A stretch of 64,000 nucleotides of DNA from UBA6168 sp964573725 (lineage in GTDB: Bacteria; Bacteroidota; Bacteroidia; Chitinophagales; Saprospiraceae): the NCBI GenBank assembly GCA_964573725.1, contig CAZNLJ010000003.1:1-64000 (forward strand), written 5' to 3'. Below, in pieces: positions 1 to 10,900 of the stretch. Below the pieces are notes generated by a model. That model saw nothing but the letters and a program-made list of their open reading frames with translations, ran no database searches and was not told the DNA's origin. Position numbers and translations under genes: made by a program. Position 1 is the first letter of the stretch. The number at the start of each line of letters is the position of its first letter.

Positions 1-3000
1 CGTCCGCGTCCCAGATCTGGAAGGAGACCGTCTCGCCCGTCACCGAATTGCTGTACACGGTCAGGAAGGCGAGGTATTGGCCGGTGGCCGGCTCGAATTC
101 GAGATAGGACATGCCCCGCAGTTCACCGTTGACGAAAGCGCCCACGACATCCATTTCATCTGTGGAGACGGAGCCTTCGATATCCAGTTGGACGGTCATG
201 TTCATCGTGTAATCGAACTGCCCGGGATCCAGCCACCAGTCCGGGCTGAAGCAAAGTTTGCGAAGGTGGACGACGATGGGTTCGTCGCCGAGGGCACCTT
301 CCAGTTGGAGGGTATCGAGATATTCCCCGCGCGGCAATTCCGCGGCGAATTTGAAGGTGATGGCCTGGGCGGAACCCGGGGCGAGGTTGCCCTCCGTGGG
401 AAAGACTTCCACCCAGGCGGGGATACCGGTGATGGTATAAGCGGCGGCGGCCCCGCTGACGTTCTCGATTTCGCGGACGACCGTCAGGGCTTGGCCCTCG
501 TAGACGACTTCCTGGATATCGTTACCGAGCCAGCGCAGGGCGTTGCGGTCCACGAAGAACTCCCAATCGATGTGTCCGAACTTATTACCGGCCAGGTCCT
601 GGACGGAATCCACCTCGACGCGGAGGATTTGATTCTCGATGAACTGGTTGGGTACGTTCGGTACCAGGATGATCTTGTCGCCGCTGCAGGTCATGACCGC
701 GTCCACCAGGTCGCCCGTGCGGGTGTTGTAAAGACCGACATTGTTATTGTCGAAGAAATCCGCCTGGATGAGCAAGTCGCACCGGATGGGTTCCGAGAAG
801 GTGATGCTGATTTCATCGCCGGTGGAAAGCACGCCGTCCGCCGGTTCGGGTGTACCGAAGACTTCCGGCGGGGTGCGTTCGAAACGGCCGGCAATGACCG
901 TAGAGACCCCGGCATTTTGTCCGCCGGTACATTGCGTCACCGCCCGGATCTCGTACTCCCCGTCCTGGAGCCCCAGGGTATTCCAGGATACGATATGGAA
1001 CACGTCGTTGACCAGGCTTGCCTTGGGCACCTCCGTGATGTTTATCCAGGCGCCGTCACCCTGTTTGCGGCGGTATTGGACCCGGATCAGTTCCAGGTCC
1101 GCATCATGGCGGTCGAATTCATTGAGCGTGATGAAAAGGATATCGCCGTCCGCCGGGGTCACCACCCAGTTCTGGAGCGGGAAGCCGATGTCGATCGGGC
1201 TGCAGGGCTCGAGGAAGTAGACCGAAATCTCGATGCCTTCATAGAAAGGAGCCGGCGGAAAGTTGCCATTTCCCAGGGCATCCTCGCGGGCCCCTTCGCA
1301 AGCGGAATAGGCATTGATCAGCAGGTTTTCGTACTCGTAGGCCACCGGGCCGCGCTTGACGGTCAGGGTGACTTCATCGGAACCGCCGCCCACCGGAAAG
1401 AAAGTGGCGCTGGCGCTGGGAGTGCCGGCGATATTGATGACCGCCCCATCCGGGTTGGTAGGCTGCCAGAGGTCCAGCACATAGTAGCGGTATTCGTTGG
1501 TCTGGCTGGTATTGCCGACATTGAACTTGAAGACGGCGGCATCGTTTTCGAGCACATTGGCTGCGATGGTCTTGTCGACGGTCAGGGTGACCCCGTCGCG
1601 CGGCACCGTATTTTCCTCGAAGGGACAGGAGGAGTTGCCGGAGATAGTCTTGAACACCGGTGTGGCGTAGACCCGGTCCCGCAGCACATCGAGGGTGAAC
1701 ACATCGCCGATATCGTCGTCCGCCAGGGTGTAGGTGACCGTTTGGGAGTTTGTTTCCGTTGTCGTTTCCTCGGTGGAGACCCCGAAGCCCAGGTCCATGG
1801 TAAACTTGGTGCTCGCCCCGGTGGAGTTGACGAAGAAGCCCACCTGCAGGGCTGCGGAAGCTGAGATGTCCACATCGAAGCTGAGGGTGGAGGTTTTTGT
1901 CGTCTCCGTGGTGGTAGAGCTTTCGTAGGTCACTCCGGCATCGAAGGAAAGGTTCTTTTCGAAGACGGCCTGGTCCTTCAGTTCCTGGTTATAGTCCAGG
2001 ATATACTCCCACATTTCCGCGCTGGTGGTATCCCCGACCAGGAGGAGGTTGGGGATGATGGTCCGCTTGATCTGGTAGCCGGTGTAGAGGAAAGTCGTGT
2101 TGAACTTATCGGGAAAGACGACCAGGCCCGTATCCACATAGAAATTGCAAGCCAGGGTATCGAAGCGCAGGTCATCGGTGATACCGAAGAGCAGGTTCAT
2201 GGCACCGCCGACGTAAACATCGGCATCCGCGCCGAAGATGACGTCACCGCTGCTGGTGGAGATGGTCTCATTGGCCGTGAAGCAGGTTTCCGTGCTGTTG
2301 CTGACCGTGTTGTTCATGGTCGTCTTGAGGCCGAAGGTCAGGCTGTTCTCGATTTCCGTCTCCAGTTTCGTGGCCACCCCGATACCGGTGGTGATGCCGG
2401 TGGTAGTACCCAGTTTCAGCTGCAGCTCCGCTCCGATGGCGACGGAGGAGTTCATACCCAGGGTCCAGCCGTTGCACACGGTGGTCCCTTTGGAGATGCT
2501 GGCAAAGGAGTTGTCGCCGGGCGGGTCGCGCAGGATCATCATGGGTATTTCCGGCGAACTGGAGGTGAAATCCACCGCCCGCGGCCGTTTGCCCAGCACC
2601 ACGGCCTGGGTGGACAAGGTATTGTCCAGCTCGTTGGCGCTGGCCAGTACGGTCATGGTCTTCAGGTAGGGCGAGGCGATGTTAGGAATCCCTGCCCGGA
2701 ATTTGTATTTGAACTTCCCTTCGGAGATGGTGGTATCGAATACCGGATTGTCGGCCGGGTCGGCCAGCAGGTTTTCGATATGGAGGTCAAAGGTATCGAG
2801 ATAGCAGTTTCCGCCGTCGTAAGGTTGGTAGACCTTGATTTCCGTGGTATATCTGGCTCCCTGTTCCAGCATTTGGTCGCCGCAGAGGTTGGTGTCGAGG
2901 GAGGACATTTCGATTTCCGGCGGCGAGTGATAGATGAAATCGACCGTGTCGCTGACATCCGTCAGGTCGGTCTCCTGGCCGCCTTGGAGCTGGAAATAAT

Positions 3001-5797
3001 TGTAGATGATGTTATTGGAGTGTTCCGTGACCGCCACGGCGAACTTGAGCGGCGGCAGGTCCGTGAACACGAACTTACCATTGGCTGTAGTCAGTGTTTT
3101 TTCCTGGTAGAAGCAGCCGTCGAGCGTTTCCACCTTGACCTTGACGATGGCGCCGTCGGGGATGACGCTTTTGCGGCAGTATTCGTTGCCGGCCATTTGT
3201 CCGGAGATGGTGCGTTTGACCTGGTTGCGGAACAGGATGCCGGCGATCGGGGAGGCGATGTTGTCGATTTCCCAGAAGGCCGGATAGAAGGTATGTTCAT
3301 GGAAGACGGGTGTCAGGATGGCCGAGGCGCCCGGTTCGAAATCGACGGAGAAGTAGCCGTCCGCATCGGTAAACACCGGTGGGGAGTTGCGTTGGCCGTT
3401 GACCAGGATCTCGACCCCTTTCTGAAAGCAGGTGGTACCGTCGAAGCGGACGTACCCGGAGACCGGCACGGTACTTTGGTCTGTGAAATCGATACCATCC
3501 ACCGCCGTGTTGGTGGGATTGAGCGTCACCAGGCGGGTGGCAGGGGTGAAAACATGAGGTGCTTCTTCGGCGACGGCTACCACGGTACTGTACTGGGCGC
3601 CGTGGATGGAGCCCTGGCCGCTCAGTTCGGTGCCGAAATCCTTGAGGGCTGTCCCGCTGCCTTCGTTGAGGGGGAAGTAGTTGGCCAGGTCGGTGCGGGT
3701 GAGGTCGGTACCCACGTTGGCAGCCGCCTGGATGGCGGAGATTGGCAACAAGGTACTGAAAAAGGCCACCTCGTCGATCAATCCGGAGAAGAAGCGATCC
3801 AGGTTGGCCCCGTCCCTACCGGCTCCGAGCGTCCAGGGCGTACCGGTGTAGAAGTCGGCGGAGACCCCGGAGAAGGTATAGGTGCCGGAGAGCGTATCAT
3901 TATCAAAAAAAGAGACCGTAGCGGAACCGCCTCCGGCGGAGCGGTCGATGGCGAAGCTCAGGCGGTGGTAATCCATGTCCAGAGGGCCGAAATCATGGGT
4001 TTGGCCGCCCATTTCCAGGATCAGGTTACCGGCGTTGAGGTGCAGGCCGAAATGGGTGGTGGCCCCGTCCTGTTTGGTGAGGAGGCACTGGTCGTTGGCG
4101 AAGTCGAAGGCCTTGACGGTCAGTACGACCGTGGCGCTGTCGGCCAGATTGAAGGAGGTTAGTTCGGCATATTCGCTGTTGACGGCATTGAACTCCAGGG
4201 ACTGGTTGAAGTAGAACTTCTTGGCGGGAATGGCCGTGAAGACGGTGCCGGCGCCGTAGTTGACGCCTTCGATGGCATAGGATCCGGACTCGTCCGTGAT
4301 GCCGGCATTGATGATATCCGGTTTGTCGGCTGCCCATTGCGTACCGCAATGATAGGCCGTGAGTTTGTTCGGTGTCAGGTCGAACGCCTTGGAGCCGGAA
4401 CCCTCATCGAACTTCCAGCAAGCGACCAGACCGGGCGTATTGGAAGGGATGCTCTGGTTTTGGATCATCTGCAGCTTGGTCTGCGAGAGCTGGATATCAA
4501 AGAAGCGCAGTTCGTCGAGTCCGCCGTCGAATCGGCCGCTACCATCCGGTTTTTGTCCGAGATACAGGATGGATTCCGCGGTATCGAGTGTCGTGACGAC
4601 CGTTTTCGCCAGTTCGCCGTCCACATACAGCAACAAGGCGGCGCCGTTGTAGGTGACCGCGACGTTGTGCCAGTCGTCGGCCGTGGCGGCCGGAAAGGCA
4701 TGGTCGATTTCGGTGAAATCGCCGGGATTACGACCCACGCCGAAGACGACACCTTTGCCGGCTCCCTGGGGCAGGGTGTGGAGCCACCAGTTCTTGCCGA
4801 TGTCGCTGCCGAGGTCGAAGATGGCGGATTTGTCGTTGTTGTCGCCGACCTTGACCCAACAGGACAGCGTGAAGATATCCCGCGGGAAAAGCGGGGAATA
4901 TTCCACGAAGGACGTGGCGAGTTGATTGAAAGAGACCGAGGTGCCGACGGTGGGGGAGAGGGTGACCATGGCATTCGGAACAGGGTTGCCGTTGAGGGAC
5001 TTGACCTGACCGGTCACCACCCCGTTGGGATTGAGGAAGCCCAGGGATTCCCCGCGGTAGCCCTCGCCGAACTGGTTGACACCGGCCACCTCATACTTAT
5101 AGAACTGTCCTGCGAGGACGTTGAAATCTATCAAAGAGCGCGTATCGCCGTCCACCGTAGCGAGCAGGGAGTTGTTGCGGTATATCTTGTAGGTCGAGGC
5201 GGCGGGACTAAGCGGGTCGGGCCGCCATTCGATCTGCACACGGTCGGCCAGGTCACCCTCCGAGGCCTTGACGGAAGGCGCGGAGGGGGCCAGCAGGAAG
5301 CGTGTCCAAAAGCCGTAGGCATTGTTTATCTCGGGCCCGAAGTTGATGCCCACAACCGGTTGTCCGATGGTGAAGCTTGTACGGGTGACCGTGTTCAGGC
5401 CGTTGGAAACGCTGCCGTAGTTGAAAAAGACATCGCCGGTGAGCACGTTATCGGAGCTGACGGTGCGGCAGTTCTGTGAAACGCCGCCGTTGAGGCCGGG
5501 GCAATTGCCTTCGATCAGGATGCCGTTGCAGTTGTGGTCGATACCGTCGCAATCTTCCGAAGCGCCGGGGTGTATGTCGGCATTGTTGTCATCGCAGTCG
5601 CCGCCGACGGTGATCCAGCCGAGTATCGGCGTGCAGGATACGACGGCCTGGGCATCATCCCCGTAGTTGTCTCCGTCGTTATCCGGATAATAAGGGATGC
5701 AATTGTAGGGGCCTTTGAGGGGCGCTTTCGCCTGGACAAGCCAAAGCCCTGGCGACAAAGCCCCGAAAAGCAGGATTTGTAAGATGATATGCTTCAT
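1..5797 (-). CDS. Very large secreted multidomain LamG protein (C-terminus beyond window)
   Basis: The frame is open from the ATG at 5797 to the left edge (1932 codons, no stop), so the C-terminus is missing. An N-terminal signal peptide (MKHIILQILLFG...) is followed by a MopE-type calcium-binding motif (DNDGDNYG, then GDCDDNNADIHPG and CDGIDHNC, about residues 38-95), a fibronectin-III-like domain (about 170-245), a carboxypeptidase-regulatory-like segment, two LamG/concanavalin-like domains (about 280-450 and 535-690), and a bacterial Ig-like Big_5 domain (about 1640-1720, starting PPEVFGTPEPADG). Residues about 1100-1400 are rich in Ser/Thr with alternating amphipathic strands and match no domain I recognise. 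It lies 42 bp downstream of the S74-domain gene on the same strand, so probably in one operon. Role inferred: cell-surface or secreted adhesion or matrix protein. Whether it has a type IX secretion C-terminal signal cannot be seen. No other ATG start is available: an in-frame stop lies five codons upstream. Confidence 0.85.
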   Translation of the reverse strand, partial: MKHIILQILLFGALSPGLWLVQAKAPLKGPYNCIPYYPDNDGDNYGDDAQAVVSCTPILGWITVGGDCDDNNADIHPGASEDCDGIDHNCNGILIEGNCPGLNGGVSQNCRTVSSDNVLTGDVFFNYGSVSNGLNTVTRTSFTIGQPVVGINFGPEINNAYGFWTRFLLAPSAPSVKASEGDLADRVQIEWRPDPLSPAASTYKIYRNNSLLATVDGDTRSLIDFNVLAGQFYKYEVAGVNQFGEGYRGESLGFLNPNGVVTGQVKSLNGNPVPNAMVTLSPTVGTSVSFNQLATSFVEYSPLFPRDIFTLSCWVKVGDNNDKSAIFDLGSDIGKNWWLHTLPQGAGKGVVFGVGRNPGDFTEIDHAFPAATADDWHNVAVTYNGAALLLYVDGELAKTVVTTLDTAESILYLGQKPDGSGRFDGGLDELRFFDIQLSQTKLQMIQNQSIPSNTPGLVACWKFDEGSGSKAFDLTPNKLTAYHCGTQWAADKPDIINAGITDESGSYAIEGVNYGAGTVFTAIPAKKFYFNQSLEFNAVNSEYAELTSFNLADSATVVLTVKAFDFANDQCLLTKQDGATTHFGLHLNAGNLILEMGGQTHDFGPLDMDYHRLSFAIDRSAGGGSATVSFFDNDTLSGTYTFSGVSADFYTGTPWTLGAGRDGANLDRFFSGLIDEVAFFSTLLPISAIQAAANVGTDLTRTDLANYFPLNEGSGTALKDFGTELSGQGSIHGAQYSTVVAVAEEAPHVFTPATRLVTLNPTNTAVDGIDFTDQSTVPVSGYVRFDGTTCFQKGVEILVNGQRNSPPVFTDADGYFSVDFEPGASAILTPVFHEHTFYPAFWEIDNIASPIAGILFRNQVKRTISGQMAGNEYCRKSVIPDGAIVKVKVETLDGCFYQEKTLTTANGKFVFTDLPPLKFAVAVTEHSNNIIYNYFQLQGGQETDLTDVSDTVDFIYHSPPEIEMSSLDTNLCGDQMLEQGARYTTEIKVYQPYDGGNCYLDTFDLHIENLLADPADNPVFDTTISEGKFKYKFRAGIPNIASPYLKTMTVLASANELDNTLSTQAVVLGKRPRAVDFTSSSPEIPMMILRDPPGDNSFASISKGTTVCNGWTLGMNSSVAIGAELQLKLGTTTGITTGIGVATKLETEIENSLTFGLKTTMNNTVSNSTETCFTANETISTSSGDVIFGADADVYVGGAMNLLFGITDDLRFDTLACNFYVDTGLVVFPDKFNTTFLYTGYQIKRTIIPNLLLVGDTTSAEMWEYILDYNQELKDQAVFEKNLSFDAGVTYESSTTTETTKTSTLSFDVDISASAALQVGFFVNSTGASTKFTMDLGFGVSTEETTTETNSQTVTYTLADDDIGDVFTLDVLRDRVYATPVFKTISGNSSCPFEENTVPRDGVTLTVDKTIAANVLENDAAVFKFNVGNTSQTNEYRYYVLDLWQPTNPDGAVINIAGTPSASATFFPVGGGSDEVTLTVKRGPVAYEYENLLINAYSACEGAREDALGNGNFPPAPFYEGIEISVYFLEPCSPIDIGFPLQNWVVTPADGDILFITLNEFDRHDADLELIRVQYRRKQGDGAWINITEVPKASLVNDVFHIVSWNTLGLQDGEYEIRAVTQCTGGQNAGVSTVIAGRFERTPPEVFGTPEPADGVLSTGDEISITFSEPIRCDLLIQADFFDNNNVGLYNTRTGDLVDAVMTCSGDKIILVPNVPNQFIENQILRVEVDSVQDLAGNKFGHIDWEFFVDRNALRWLGNDIQEVVYEGQALTVVREIENVSGAAAAYTITGIPAWVEVFPTEGNLAPGSAQAITFKFAAELPRGEYLDTLQLEGALGDEPIVVHLRKLCFSPDWWLDPGQFDYTMNMTVQLDIEGSVSTDEMDVVGAFVNGELRGMSYLEFEPATGQYLAFLTVYSNSVTGETVSFQIWDAD

Positions 5798-5839
5798 ATG
5801 TCTTATACATCATTTCTGTGAAGGGTGGGCGGGACAAAA

Positions 5840-7363
5840 TCAACGGCTGAGGTTGGCCTCCAGGGTGCGCAGGCGATGCTCGAAGCCATCCACGGCAGCC
5901 TTCAGGTCGGATTTGAGACCGGCGTTCTCCGCCTTGAGGGCATCGAGCCGGCGGGACAATTCCTGAATGGAGGAAATAGCGAGATTGTGCACCTGGTCAT
6001 AGTCCACCTGTTGGACATCATCCACCTCTTTACCATAGACGAAGATCTTTTCCGGAGCTTTCTCCGTCCAGGCCACCGAGAAGCTGTTGAGGTCGGGCGT
6101 GTCCAGGACCGTGACATCTTTCTCACTTGCATCCTCCAGGATGAAGCGTACCATGTCGCCTGCCGCCAGCTGATGTTCGCGGGCCATGCGGATGGTCAGT
6201 CGTCCGGTTTGGAAGGCCGTTTGCTCGGACAGGGAGAAGATGTCCGGCACAAAACCGGGGTTCGTGGCGACTGCCGCCGGCATGATTTCCTTCACTTCCT
6301 GTGCCACGAGGCCCTTGTAGAAGGAGGTGCCCTTTTCCACCGCATCGACGTATTGGTAATCGGTGATGCGCAGCCGCATCAGTGCGGCCAAATCCTCGGC
6401 ACCGTCGCTGGGCCGGAAGTTTTTCTTGATACGCCGGTCTGAAAGGGCCCTGAAAGTGGCGGCATGGATTCCGGCTCCGGTGTTAACAGCCACGCCGGAA
6501 GTCTGGCTACCGCCATAACCCGTACCGCCGGAGTACATGTAATAGTGGTTTCCGTGCGAAATACTTTTTTGCCCATTGACTTGAATACCCTTGGCCACGA
6601 CCAGGACATCGTCATCCAGCCGCATGTATTCCGTGGGGCCGCGCCGGAGTACGAGGTCCTGCCCGGTACCGGAGCTGATGAGGCCGTTATACGCAACAAG
6701 GCCGGAACCGCCGATGGAGGCGACGAGGTTACCGCTGTGTGTGAAACGGAAGTCGTTGCCGGCGGAAAAATCCATGGGCATGGTATCGTTCGCCACGATG
6801 TTGAACTGGCCGTTGTAGACCTGCACTTCGCCGGTTTTACCATCGTTCTTGACGGTAAGCCTGGCCATATTGTCCACACTTTCCACCAGGAGGTTGGCTT
6901 CGCTACCGTTGGTACTGTTCATCAAGTGGATACCCTGGCCGGCAATGGCAGGTGTCGCGGTACCAACGCCCACCGGACCGGTGGAAGGGAACGCGTTCCC
7001 TTGTCCGATCAGGGACAGGGCATAAGGAGAGGAGGTGAGCCTGGCCCGGGGTATGAGTTCGGCGCCGCCTTCCACGGCCACGCCCAGGTAGTAAGGCTGG
7101 TCGAAGGCTGCGGTCAGGGGGTTCACCTCGCCCAGCAGGGCGCTGTAGATGCCACCGGTCACCTGTACCTCCGGCTGGGTTTCGGTCCAGACGGCGGTAC
7201 CGCCGCTGGCGGAAGGATAAAGTTTGAATTCCAAGCTATACTTGCCGTTGGAGACGGCCGTGCCGTCGGCGTTCTTGATGACGCCCTGGATGCTGAGGGT
7301 GGCCTGGGCCTGGAGTCGGGCCGCGGAGGCGACCAATAGGAAAAATAATACTTTGCGCATCAT
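5840..7363 (-). CDS. Secreted tail-fibre-type protein with peptidase S74 chaperone domain
   Basis: A 507-residue protein. The start at 7363 (MMRKVLFFLLVASAARLQAQ) gives a clean signal peptide; a longer frame from 7408 would bury it. The N-terminal half resembles Bacteroidota surface proteins (IQGVIKNADGTAVSNGKY, then the strand-rich VYNGQF region). A peptidase S74 intramolecular chaperone domain begins near ALSDRRIKKNF and continues to KGLVAQEVKEIMPAAV. The Ser and following Lys of the self-cleavage motif are present. A C-terminal coiled coil (IQELSRRLDALKAENAGLKSDL) fits trimerisation. In this family S74 domains help fold trimeric fibres and are then cut off. It is directly upstream of the giant LamG gene, with which it is probably co-transcribed. 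Confidence 0.85.
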   Translation of the reverse strand: MMRKVLFFLLVASAARLQAQATLSIQGVIKNADGTAVSNGKYSLEFKLYPSASGGTAVWTETQPEVQVTGGIYSALLGEVNPLTAAFDQPYYLGVAVEGGAELIPRARLTSSPYALSLIGQGNAFPSTGPVGVGTATPAIAGQGIHLMNSTNGSEANLLVESVDNMARLTVKNDGKTGEVQVYNGQFNIVANDTMPMDFSAGNDFRFTHSGNLVASIGGSGLVAYNGLISSGTGQDLVLRRGPTEYMRLDDDVLVVAKGIQVNGQKSISHGNHYYMYSGGTGYGGSQTSGVAVNTGAGIHAATFRALSDRRIKKNFRPSDGAEDLAALMRLRITDYQYVDAVEKGTSFYKGLVAQEVKEIMPAAVATNPGFVPDIFSLSEQTAFQTGRLTIRMAREHQLAAGDMVRFILEDASEKDVTVLDTPDLNSFSVAWTEKAPEKIFVYGKEVDDVQQVDYDQVHNLAISSIQELSRRLDALKAENAGLKSDLKAAVDGFEHRLRTLEANLSR

Positions 7364-7974
7364 GTTACCAATTTTGAGAATGAATGAATTTGGTGTTTGT
7401 TCAGGCAATACCCGATTCGGTAAATAAACCGATGTCAGGTCACACCTTGGTCGCTTGGCAACGGCTTTGTACCGGGTAACAGGCCGGAACCGCCGCCACC
7501 ATCGCTTTTCGAATTGTTTTCATCAGGACTTGTGGTTTATGCAAGGTGCCGGGTCGGCGGAAATGATATCGAAGCGTTTCGCGGGCACATATTTCGCCTT
7601 TGTTTCGCCTTCGCTTACTTTTTATGTTGGGTTCCCGGAAAACGACCTAGCCGGCTGCACATCAGGTAAATAAATAAATCCATCATTTATAATCGCTTTA
7701 TTACCGAGGCAAATGTATCTGCTTGTTCAATGACAATAGCGACAAGAATCGGCACTAAAGCGACCAAAATCATCACAAAAGCGACATCCGATCATTTCCG
7801 CATGCCGCCGCTCACCTGATTGACCCGTAGAACCGGCTGCGTACCTCGCCTCGGAATCCTTTTGCCCTGCCGGGACGGCACAGAACTAAGAAAAAAGTCA
7901 CTACTTTAGCAATGCGTTTCGGTTCATGCCGGGTCTGGGGCTGCCGGTATGACAGGAAATGCAAACGCAGACAG
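7364..7974. other. Divergent regulatory intergenic region
   Basis: These 611 bp separate the minus-strand S74/LamG unit from the plus-strand hybrid regulator gene. No convincing gene lies here; a 72-codon open frame at 7455-7673 lacks family features. The segment about 7670-7800 is more AT-rich than its surroundings and contains three direct repeats at 21-bp intervals (listed separately). A weak -7-like sequence TACTTTAG is at 7902-7909, 66 bp before the chosen ATG of the regulator. Confidence 0.6.
7732..7792. promoter_or_regulatory. Three direct repeats with 21-bp period, probable regulator binding array
   Basis: The core AGCGAC recurs at 7738, 7759 and 7780, exactly 21 bp apart. Each core sits in a wider match of roughly SACWAWAGCGACMA followed by ATC five to six bases on. 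A 21-bp period puts each site on the same face of the helix. AraC-type DNA-binding domains often use such direct repeats, and the neighbouring gene encodes one. Binding by that regulator is inferred. Confidence 0.5.
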
Positions 7975-10900
7975 ATGCCACCGACACAAAAGAGCTATCT
8001 GATACCCGTGGTACTTTGCTTGTTGCTGCAGCAGGGAAAGTCACAGCTGTTTGTCGTCGACATCCAACATTACGGCACGGAAGAGGGGCTGCCGCACCGG
8101 GAGGTGCTTTCCTTGCACCAGGACCGCCAAGGATTCATTTGGGCGGGTACCGCCGGCGGGCTCAGCCGCTTCGACGGCTACGGATTCCGCAATTTCAACG
8201 GCAGGACGGACAGCATCTCCACCGAGGAAATCTGGGGCATCCAAGAGGGTAAGGACGGTTTTTTCTGGCTGCTCCCCTTCCCACCCTACAAGGATATCGA
8301 GCTGTGGCATCCAGGCACCCGGCGCCGCAGTTCCCTGAAGGAAAAATATGCCCCGCTCGAAAGCATCCCGCAGGCCGAACCCCACGACTGGTATTTTTTT
8401 CCGGATGGCGCGGTGCTCACGGCGGGAACTTCGTTTGAAAACGGTTGGACGGAGTTCCGGGAGGACAAGGGCTTCCTGCCGATCCGGCAGGACATTTTCC
8501 GACAGTTCCAGCTCATCCGCCACGGGTCTTCGGTCTGGGCCGTCGCCGACAGCAGCCGGCTCGTGCAACTGGACCGGGCAGGACGTCTCCTCCGGCAACA
8601 TGCGCAGGGCAACGGCATGTGGTCCGCCCGGCTGAACACCACCCGTCAGACCAACAGCCGCTTTCTCGTCCGGGACCAAGCCGGTACCTGGATGCGGAAC
8701 GACAAGGGCGAAATCCGGCGCCTGCCCGGAGACTATACCGCACCGACCCTGTTGCCCGGAGCGGATGTTCCGGCCATCGGAGAGGATCTCATCCTCGACA
8801 ACAACCACATCCACCGGCTGGACGGCAGCCTGGTCGCCGACCTGGAACCCGGCTGGAAATCCATCGGTAACCTTTTTTTTCGTTGTGCCTTGTTCGACGA
8901 TCAAGGCAACCTCTGGCTGGGCAACAATTTCGGCCTTACCCGGGTGGTTATCCGCAAGAACAAATTCGAGAGATACTTCTGGCAACACCCGGAGAAAATC
9001 AAGAGCGGCCTGGCCGTCCGGGGCATGCTGCCCCTCGAAGACAAACTGCTGGTCTGTCTGGAGTCCAAGGGCCTTTTCCGGCTGGACACCAATACAGGAC
9101 ACCCGGATAAGATACAGCTCAACGCCCTGGGCAACAACCATTATGCACTTCACCGCCTGACGGACGGGCGCCTGGCTGTGGGCCATCAGAACCATCTGAG
9201 CATCCTGGATGCGCAAATGACCCCGCTGAAAATTTTCGAAGTACCGGCAACAGTCCTCGCCATTTACCAAAACATGCCGGATATGCTCTGGCTGGGAACG
9301 GTACAAGGCCTTTACTTCCTGGACCTCCGCACCCGCGAACTCCGCTTGCCCCGGCCGGATGAAGCCTTCGGCGCACTCGCCTCCACCCAGGTGTACAGCA
9401 TCCGGGAGCTGCAAAACGGCAAGGCCGGAATCGCCACCGCGCAAGGATTCTTCGTGCTGAAAAGCGACGGCACGCCACTGGCCCGCTACTCCCGGGATGG
9501 CCAAGGCCCTTTCCGGCTTCCCCACCATGACATCCTGCATTTCCATGAGGAAGAAAACGGAAGCATCTGGCTCGGCAGCCATGGAGGCGGGCTGATGTTC
9601 CTGCCCCCCGGGCTGGCCAACCCCGGTATGACGCAGGAGCAAGACGACGGAACGACTTCCGCCGGGCTGCTTCAATTCACTACGGCCGAAGGCCTATCCA
9701 ACAACGTCATCTATGCCGTTTACCCGGACCGCTTGGGAAATCTCTGGCTCAGCAGCGACAACGGCATCATGTGCTTCGATAAGAAAACCGGGGCCGTCCG
9801 CACCTTCCTGGAAAATGACGGCATCTCCTACCGGGAGTTCAATAAGATTTCCCATTGCCAGGACGCAGCGGGAAAGTTGTATTTCGGCGGACTCAACGGC
9901 ATCACGGCTTTCCACCCTGCCCAGCTCACGGAATCCGGCGATTCCACGGAATTTCCGCTGGTTGTCTCCTCCTTCCGGAAACTCTCGGCCAATAGCGGAC
10001 TGATGAAAGATTTAAGCGGTGATTTGTTTGAAGAAAAACGGATTGTTCTCGAGCCCGGTGACCGCCTCGTTGAGCTGGAACTGGCCCTGTTGAACTACAG
10101 CCAAGCCAAAGACTCGCGCTATGCCTGGAAAATAGGAGGCATGGGCCAAGACTGGAATCTTACCAAATCGAGGACCCTGAATTTCGGCCGGCTGCCGTAC
10201 GGTGAGCACCAGCTCCACATCCGGGCTGCCGACGCACAGGGCCGCTGGTCCGTGAAGGAAATCATCCTGCCCATCGTAGTGCTGCGTCCCATTTATCTCC
10301 AGCCTTGGTTTCTCACACTCTGCGCCTTGCTGCTGGCGGCCACCGTCCTGCTTTATATCGGCCATCGGACGCGGCAGCTGATGCAGCAACGCACAGCCCT
10401 GCAGGAGGAGGTTGCCCGCCGAACGCATACCATTGCGCAGCAAGCGGAGGAACTTCGCAGCCTGGACAACCTGAAGTCCAGGTTCTTCGCCAATGTCAGC
10501 CACGAGCTGCGCACGCCCCTGAGCCTCCTGGCCGGGCCTGCCGACAGCCTGCTCCGACAGCCGCATTGGCCGGAAAAGGAGCGCAGGATGCTGGGCTTCA
10601 TGCGGCGGAACATCACCCATTTGCTGAACCTCGTCAATGAGATCCTGGACCTTGCCAAATTGGAGAGCGGACACATCGCGCCGGAGGAAAAACCCGTCCG
10701 CCTGCTTTCCTTCCTCAAACCCTTGGTCGCCCAATTCAGCGCCGCAGAGGAAGGCATATCGGTACGCCTGCATTTCGACTATCGGGCCGATAAGGATCTG
10801 CAGCTGTGGCTCGACACCGGCAAGACGGAAAAGATCATCCACAACTTCCTCGCCAACGCCTTGAAGTTCACACCTGCCGGAAAATGCGTCCGTCTGGTCG

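Noticed and set aside
77..1864. Long plus-strand open frame of 595 codons
   Set aside because: It is antisense to the giant LamG gene, has low-complexity Gly/Asp/Arg content and no domain. High GC keeps the opposite frame open. The same applies to plus-strand frames at 2780-4162 and 4337-5479.
7455..7673. 72-codon open frame in the divergent intergenic region
   Set aside because: No recognisable features; the region looks regulatory.
8041..9675. Minus-strand open frame of 544 codons
   Set aside because: Antisense to the propeller part of the hybrid regulator, whose repeats and domains are unmistakable.
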